Assembly: GCF_900142175.1 (NCBI RefSeq)
Contig: NZ_FQZX01000001.1
Location: 930,001 to 994,000 of the forward strand
Direction of reading: 5' to 3'
DNA length: 64,000 nucleotides
Source: Maribacter aquivivus
GTDB taxonomy: Bacteria; Bacteroidota; Bacteroidia; Flavobacteriales; Flavobacteriaceae
This document shows, piece by piece, positions 60,366 through 64,000 of the stretch. Within the stretch, counting starts at the first letter, position 1. The number at the start of each line of letters is the position of its first letter. The translations under genes and the position numbers were made by a program. Under the pieces are notes generated by a model. The model saw nothing but the letters and a program-made list of their open reading frames with translations. It searched no databases and was not told where the DNA came from.

Positions 60366-60670
60366 TTTCTATTTTTTTGGAAAGCTAAATTACCAAATCT
60401 TTTTTGATTTGAATAATATTGAATCGATTACGCAACCATTTTAAGCAATTACTATCTTTTATAAAATAGAAGTTACTTCATTGGTTATAAATCGCTGTTT
60501 TTAGTGTCGGCGATTATAGGTGGCTATATCCTTTTTTTATTCTTTTAAGAATGTTATGAAAAAGAAAAGAATGGAATAGTCGATAAAGAGCCTTGTTAGA
60601 AGCAAGGCTCTTTTTTATGTGATAAAGTGGTAAACGGTATTAAAATAGGTGCAATTTTCAATATTATAGT
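60366..60670. other. Non-coding stretch holding a possible small RNA
   Basis: No gene longer than a few codons is visible between recA and trhO. On the + strand GCAAC (60432-60436) and TATCTTTT (60453-60460) make a promoter-like pair, and a strong terminator ends at 60616 with no gene before it. A transcript of roughly 150 nt from about 60465 to 60616 would fit a small RNA. Speculative. Confidence 0.35.
60586..60616 (+). terminator. Strong orphan terminator upstream of trhO
   Basis: AAGAGCCTTG (60586-60595) pairs exactly with CAAGGCTCTT (60603-60612), loop of 7, then T6. Orientation is + strand, yet recA is on the minus strand and no + strand gene precedes it. Confidence 0.8.
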
Positions 60671-60678
60671 TATTTTTG
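60671..60678 (+). promoter_or_regulatory. Bacteroidetes -7 promoter element for trhO
   Basis: TATTTTTG, exact TAnnTTTG match, 60 bp before the ATG. A dyad TCTGCC-AAAT-GGCAGA at 60704-60719 falls in the resulting leader and could be an operator or hairpin. Confidence 0.5.
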
Positions 60679-60738
60679 TCCTTCAAAATTTTTCTATAAA
60701 CCTTCTGCCAAATGGCAGACTTAAATTATTAGTATAGC

Positions 60739-61770
60739 ATGCAACTGTACAATACGTTAAGTGCAATAGAAAGAGCGGCTTTAATTGAAGAAGCGGGTAA
60801 GGAACGCCTTACTATCTCTTTTTATACCTATGCACACATTGGTAACACCAACATTTTTAGAAACCACCTTTTTATCAACTGGAATGATATGGACGTTCTT
60901 GGGCGAATTTATGTTGCTCACGAGGGTATAAATGCCCAACTTTCCGTTCCGGCTGAAAACTTCAATGTTTTTAAAGAGCATTTAGATAGCATTTCTTTTC
61001 TAGAAAATGTGCGACTCAATATTGCCATTGAGCAAGACAACCTTTCCTTTTTAAAGTTAAAAGTGAAAGTCAGAAATAAGATTGTAGCTGACGGATTAGA
61101 AGATAATTCTTTTGATGTCACCAATAAAGGTATTCATGTGGGTGCAGAACAGTTCAATGAACTTATTGAGGATCCAGATACAGTTTTGGTAGATATGCGA
61201 AACCATTATGAAAGTGAAATAGGGCACTTTAAAAATGCCGTTACACCAGATGTTGATACTTTTAGAGATTCATTAGATATTATTGAACGCGATTTAGCAG
61301 ATCATAAAAAGGATAAGAAACTGGTAATGTACTGTACTGGTGGAATTCGTTGTGAAAAAGCGAGTGCCTATTATAAACACAAAGGTTTTGAACAGGTATA
61401 TCAACTAGAAGGCGGAATCATTGAATACACCCGACAAGTAGAGAAAAACAATCTTGAAAATAAATTCAAGGGCAAGAATTTTGTTTTTGATCATAGAAGA
61501 GGAGAGCGTATTAGTGATGACGTTATTGCCAATTGCCATCAATGTGGCGAGTCTTGCGATGAGCATGTTAACTGTGCTAATGAAGCTTGCCATTTATTAT
61601 TTATTCAATGCCCATCTTGTGCAGAAAAAATGAATAATTGCTGTTCAGATGCTTGTAAAGAAGTTCATGAATTGCCTTTTGAAGAACAAAAAGCGCTTCG
61701 AAAAGGTAAGGTTGTAAGTAATAAGATATTTAAAAAAGGACGATCAGAAGTGCTGAAGTTTAAAAAGTAG
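60739..61770 (+). CDS. trhO: tRNA uridine-34 hydroxylase TrhO (rhodanese family)
   Basis: 343-aa oxygen-dependent enzyme making 5-hydroxyuridine at tRNA position 34. N-terminal acylphosphatase-like domain (GRIYVAHEGINAQLSV at 55-70), rhodanese domain about 130-235 with catalytic C199 in MYCTGGIRCEKAS, and a C-terminal Cys-rich zinc-like region (CHQCGESCDEHVNC near 258, then CPSCAEKMNNCC). Long C-terminal tail of basic residues. ATG at 60739 follows its own promoter and a terminator comes after at 61820. Confidence 0.93.
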   Translation: MQLYNTLSAIERAALIEEAGKERLTISFYTYAHIGNTNIFRNHLFINWNDMDVLGRIYVAHEGINAQLSVPAENFNVFKEHLDSISFLENVRLNIAIEQDNLSFLKLKVKVRNKIVADGLEDNSFDVTNKGIHVGAEQFNELIEDPDTVLVDMRNHYESEIGHFKNAVTPDVDTFRDSLDIIERDLADHKKDKKLVMYCTGGIRCEKASAYYKHKGFEQVYQLEGGIIEYTRQVEKNNLENKFKGKNFVFDHRRGERISDDVIANCHQCGESCDEHVNCANEACHLLFIQCPSCAEKMNNCCSDACKEVHELPFEEQKALRKGKVVSNKIFKKGRSEVLKFKK

Positions 61771-61819
61771 CTTTCTGTTTTAATAAGGCTTAAGTCATTA
61801 AACAATACGATACACTATA

Positions 61820-61846
61820 AAAAGACAGCATTTTTTGCTGTCTTTT
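61820..61846 (+). terminator. Rho-independent terminator of trhO
   Basis: AAAAGACAGCA (61820-61830) pairs with TGCTGTCTTTT (61836-61846), loop T5. Eleven-bp perfect stem. Confidence 0.8.
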
Positions 61847-62012
61847 CGTGTTTTTGAAAAGGTCTTGAGTTATTGGTAAAGTCACTATTTAAAACCGGCA
61901 CCGCTAATTTCACTTTTATTTCACATTAAAAAAACTGTATCTTTACCTATAAGTTTTTTATGAACCTTTTTTGGTGAATTTTATAAAATTCGACCAAACC
62001 AATATATATAAT

Positions 62013-63209
62013 ATGAGTTGTAGTAGTTGTTCTACCGGTAAGGATGGACAACCAAAGGGATGCAAGAATAACGGTACTTGCGGTACAGATGGTTGCAATA
62101 AACTGACAGTCTTTGACTGGCTTTCAAATATGTCGCTCCCTAATGGGGAACGACCATTCGATTTTGTTGAAGTTCGATTTAAAAATAGTAGAAAAGAATT
62201 TTTTCAGAACACAGAAAATCTTTCACTTTTCATTGGCGATATAGTTGCCACACAAGCACAATCAGGTCATGACATAGGTATGGTTACCTTAACAGGTGAA
62301 CTTGTGCGTGTGCAAATGAAGCGAAAGAAGGTGTCTTTTACTGAAGAAGATGCTCCAAAAGTTTACAGAAAAGCTAGTCAGAAAGACATAGATATTTGGC
62401 AAAAATGTAGAGATCGAGAAGAAGAAATTAAGAAAAGAGCACGTGAAATCGCTATTATTTTAAAGCTTCAGATGAAGATTTCTGATGTAGAATTTCAAGG
62501 CGATGGGTCTAAAGCTACGTTTTACTATACAGCCGATGAACGTGTAGATTTTCGTCAGTTGATAAAAGATATGGCAAAGGCGTTCGGTATTCGTATTGAA
62601 ATGCGTCAAATTGGGTATCGTCAAGAAGCACAAAGGCTTGGTGGTATTGGTTCTTGTGGTAGAGAGTTATGTTGCTCAACATGGTTAACAGATTTTAGGT
62701 CTGTAAGTACTTCTGCAGCACGTTACCAACAGCTATCATTAAATCCACAAAAGCTTGCGGGTCAATGTGGTAAGCTGAAGTGTTGTTTAAATTATGAGCT
62801 AGACGTCTATGTAGATGCTCTTAAAGATTTTCCTGCTCAAGACACAAAATTGTTTACTGAAAAAGGACTGGCTTTTTGTCAGAAAACCGATATTTTTAAA
62901 GAGATGTTATGGTTTTCTTATAGAGAAGATCCTGGTAGTTGGCACGTGCTTTCTAAAGATCAGGTAAACGAAATCTTAGAGAAAAACAAGAAGAAAGAGA
63001 AGGTTGCTAGTTTGGAGATGTACGCAATGGAAATTGCTGTTGAAGAAAAAGTTGTTTTCGAAAATGTAGTAGGGCAAGACAGTCTTACTCGTTTTGATAG
63101 ACCAAAAGGTGGTGGAAACAATAATAAAAATAGAAATAAGAACAAAAATCGCAACCGAAATAAGAACAAGAACAGAAATCGTAATAGAAATCAGAAGAAG
63201 GATGCGTAG
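62013..63209 (+). CDS. ricT: RicT/YaaT-like PSP1 domain protein
   Basis: 398-aa PSP1 family protein, the RicT subunit of the iron-sulfur regulatory complex affecting RNA processing. Cys-rich N-terminus (MSCSSCSTGKDGQPKGC), PSP1 core about 65-250 with IGSCGRELCCSTWLTDFR near 211 and KLAGQCGKLKCCLNYELD near 245. The C-terminus (about 365-397) is an Asn/Arg/Lys-only tail. Start set at ATG 62013; the TTG at 61971 is less likely. Overlaps gldH by 8 bp. Confidence 0.92.
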   Translation: MSCSSCSTGKDGQPKGCKNNGTCGTDGCNKLTVFDWLSNMSLPNGERPFDFVEVRFKNSRKEFFQNTENLSLFIGDIVATQAQSGHDIGMVTLTGELVRVQMKRKKVSFTEEDAPKVYRKASQKDIDIWQKCRDREEEIKKRAREIAIILKLQMKISDVEFQGDGSKATFYYTADERVDFRQLIKDMAKAFGIRIEMRQIGYRQEAQRLGGIGSCGRELCCSTWLTDFRSVSTSAARYQQLSLNPQKLAGQCGKLKCCLNYELDVYVDALKDFPAQDTKLFTEKGLAFCQKTDIFKEMLWFSYREDPGSWHVLSKDQVNEILEKNKKKEKVASLEMYAMEIAVEEKVVFENVVGQDSLTRFDRPKGGGNNNKNRNKNKNRNRNKNKNRNRNRNQKKDA

Positions 63210-63687
63210 TATATCTTGTTGTTTTTTAGCACTAGTGCTATTTGCTTCTTGTGACAGCAATATTATTAAGACCGAATACCGAACCTTAGAAGATGGTGTT
63301 TGGAACAAAGATAATGTTCTTGAATTTTCACTTTCTAAAATGGATACAATTGCGGCGCATGACATTTTTATCAACGTTCGCAATGATAATACTTTCCCTT
63401 ATAGCAATCTATTTATAATTGCATCATTGACTACACCTGAGGGAGAAGTAACCAAAGACACTTTAGAGTATGCGATGTCTTTGCCAGATGGCACTTGGCT
63501 AGGCAAGGGTAGTGGTAGCATCAAAGAAAATAAATTATGGTATAAAGAAAACATCGTTTTTTCATCTTCTGGCGTATATACTATAGAGGTATCCCAGGCG
63601 ATGCGTAAAAATGGTAATGTTTCTGGTATAATTGGGCTAGAAGGTATTACCGATGTAGGAATAGAAGTAACAAAAAGCACCCCGTAA
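63202..63687 (+). CDS. gldH: Gliding motility lipoprotein GldH
   Basis: 161-aa lipoprotein required for flavobacterial gliding in relatives. Lipobox LVLFASC gives C16, then the GldH-like domain: EDGVWNKDNVLEFSLSKMDT near 29 and SLPDGTWLGKGSGSIKEN near 93. Start at ATG 63202 is chosen because the signal peptide begins there; upstream open frame is only the ricT tail read in another frame. The PBP1A gene begins 3 bp after its stop, the known GldH-PBP synteny. Confidence 0.92.
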   Translation: MRSISCCFLALVLFASCDSNIIKTEYRTLEDGVWNKDNVLEFSLSKMDTIAAHDIFINVRNDNTFPYSNLFIIASLTTPEGEVTKDTLEYAMSLPDGTWLGKGSGSIKENKLWYKENIVFSSSGVYTIEVSQAMRKNGNVSGIIGLEGITDVGIEVTKSTP

Positions 63688-63690
63688 ACA

Positions 63691-64000
63691 ATGGCAAAAG
63701 AGGTAAAGAAAAAAACAACGAATAGTTTTTCAAAATTCATATTATGGTTTTGGATCTTGTTTGGGTCAGGTATTGCTATTGTGGCATTAATTTTCCTATC
63801 TGCTTCTTGGGGACTTTTCGGTGAATTGCCTCCTTATGAGTATTTGGAAAATCCGCAGACAAATTTAGCCTCACAAATCATCTCTTCTGATGGTAATTTG
63901 TTGGGTAAATTTTATTTAGATGATAACCGTACCGATGTAAACTTTGAAGAACTACCAGAAAATTTGGTAAATACTCTTATGGCGAGTGAGGATATACGTT
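63691..64000 (+). CDS. Class A penicillin-binding protein (PBP1A), 5' part only
   Basis: Runs off the window; 103 codons visible. Basic cytoplasmic N-terminus (AKEVKKKTTNSFSKF), a TM at about 16-40, then the linker and the start of the GT51 transglycosylase domain with ELPENLVNTLMASEDIR, which includes the catalytic-glutamate region EDxxF. It polymerises and crosslinks peptidoglycan. Start ATG at 63691 lies 3 bp past gldH. Confidence 0.9.
   Translation, partial: MAKEVKKKTTNSFSKFILWFWILFGSGIAIVALIFLSASWGLFGELPPYEYLENPQTNLASQIISSDGNLLGKFYLDDNRTDVNFEELPENLVNTLMASEDIR

Noticed and set aside
63094..63201. N-terminal extension of gldH beginning at 63094
   Set aside because: The 36 extra residues are the ricT repeat tail read in another frame, and the signal peptide starts at 63202.

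Overview
The window looks like a chromosomal segment of a marine Flavobacteriaceae (Bacteroidetes), perhaps Maribacter- or Zobellia-like; the genus is inference. Grounds: low GC, few Shine-Dalgarno sites, several TAnnTTTG -7 promoter elements, type IX secretion and gliding genes (sprE/porW, gldH), a SusC/SusD pair, DUF families I know only from flavobacteria, and an ATP synthase operon that ends at atpG without atpD/atpC. I see no rRNA, tRNA or CRISPR array.

Layout. 1-8921: very AT-rich, tightly packed polysaccharide cluster (ATP-grasp, three GT4 enzymes, EpsG-like and O-antigen-ligase-like membrane proteins, an initiating phosphoglycosyltransferase, UDP-glucuronate decarboxylase). 8964-13166: purD, two small flavobacterial membrane proteins, a DUF4254 protein and a GT9 transferase. 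13163-23233: a minus-strand cluster consisting of a TetR regulator, ArsS radical SAM enzyme, a phosphoesterase/AhpD-like fusion, a sodium:solute symporter, SusD, SusC and a DUF2064 (TIGR04282-type) glycosyltransferase. This is the most interesting part: an arsenosugar-biosynthesis gene set joined to outer- and inner-membrane uptake proteins, with TetR-operator-like palindromes at both ends. 23608-27123: HtrA protease, patatin phospholipase, PaaE-like reductase. 27241-28933: a REP-associated transposase with four REP hairpins of 38 bp. 29158-32147: ABC exporter pair and an orphan protein.

32441-41247: sprE/porW, bactofilin, atpZ-like, a small membrane protein and atpBEFHAG. 41390-45098: MFS transporter, then an ECF sigma locus (hydrolase, sigma, 4-TM partner) and a lipoprotein. 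45150-50871: flippase, dut, TPR protein, DUF4292 lipoprotein, EnvC-like protein, aldo/keto reductase. 51023-56155: small membrane protein, thioesterase, HU/SPOR protein, dprA, trpS, plsC. 56152-59277: a second ECF sigma locus with an unusual TM-plus-barrel protein. 59358-64000: recA, a possible small RNA, trhO, ricT, gldH and the start of a class A penicillin-binding protein.

The housekeeping blocks are conventional. In the 14-23 kb locus, SusCD plus the symporter would import a nutrient across both membranes, ArsS and DUF2064 would build the arsenosugar scaffold, and TetR would control it. No arsM, arsC, acr3 or arsP is visible, so methylation and resistance must be encoded elsewhere if this reading is right.
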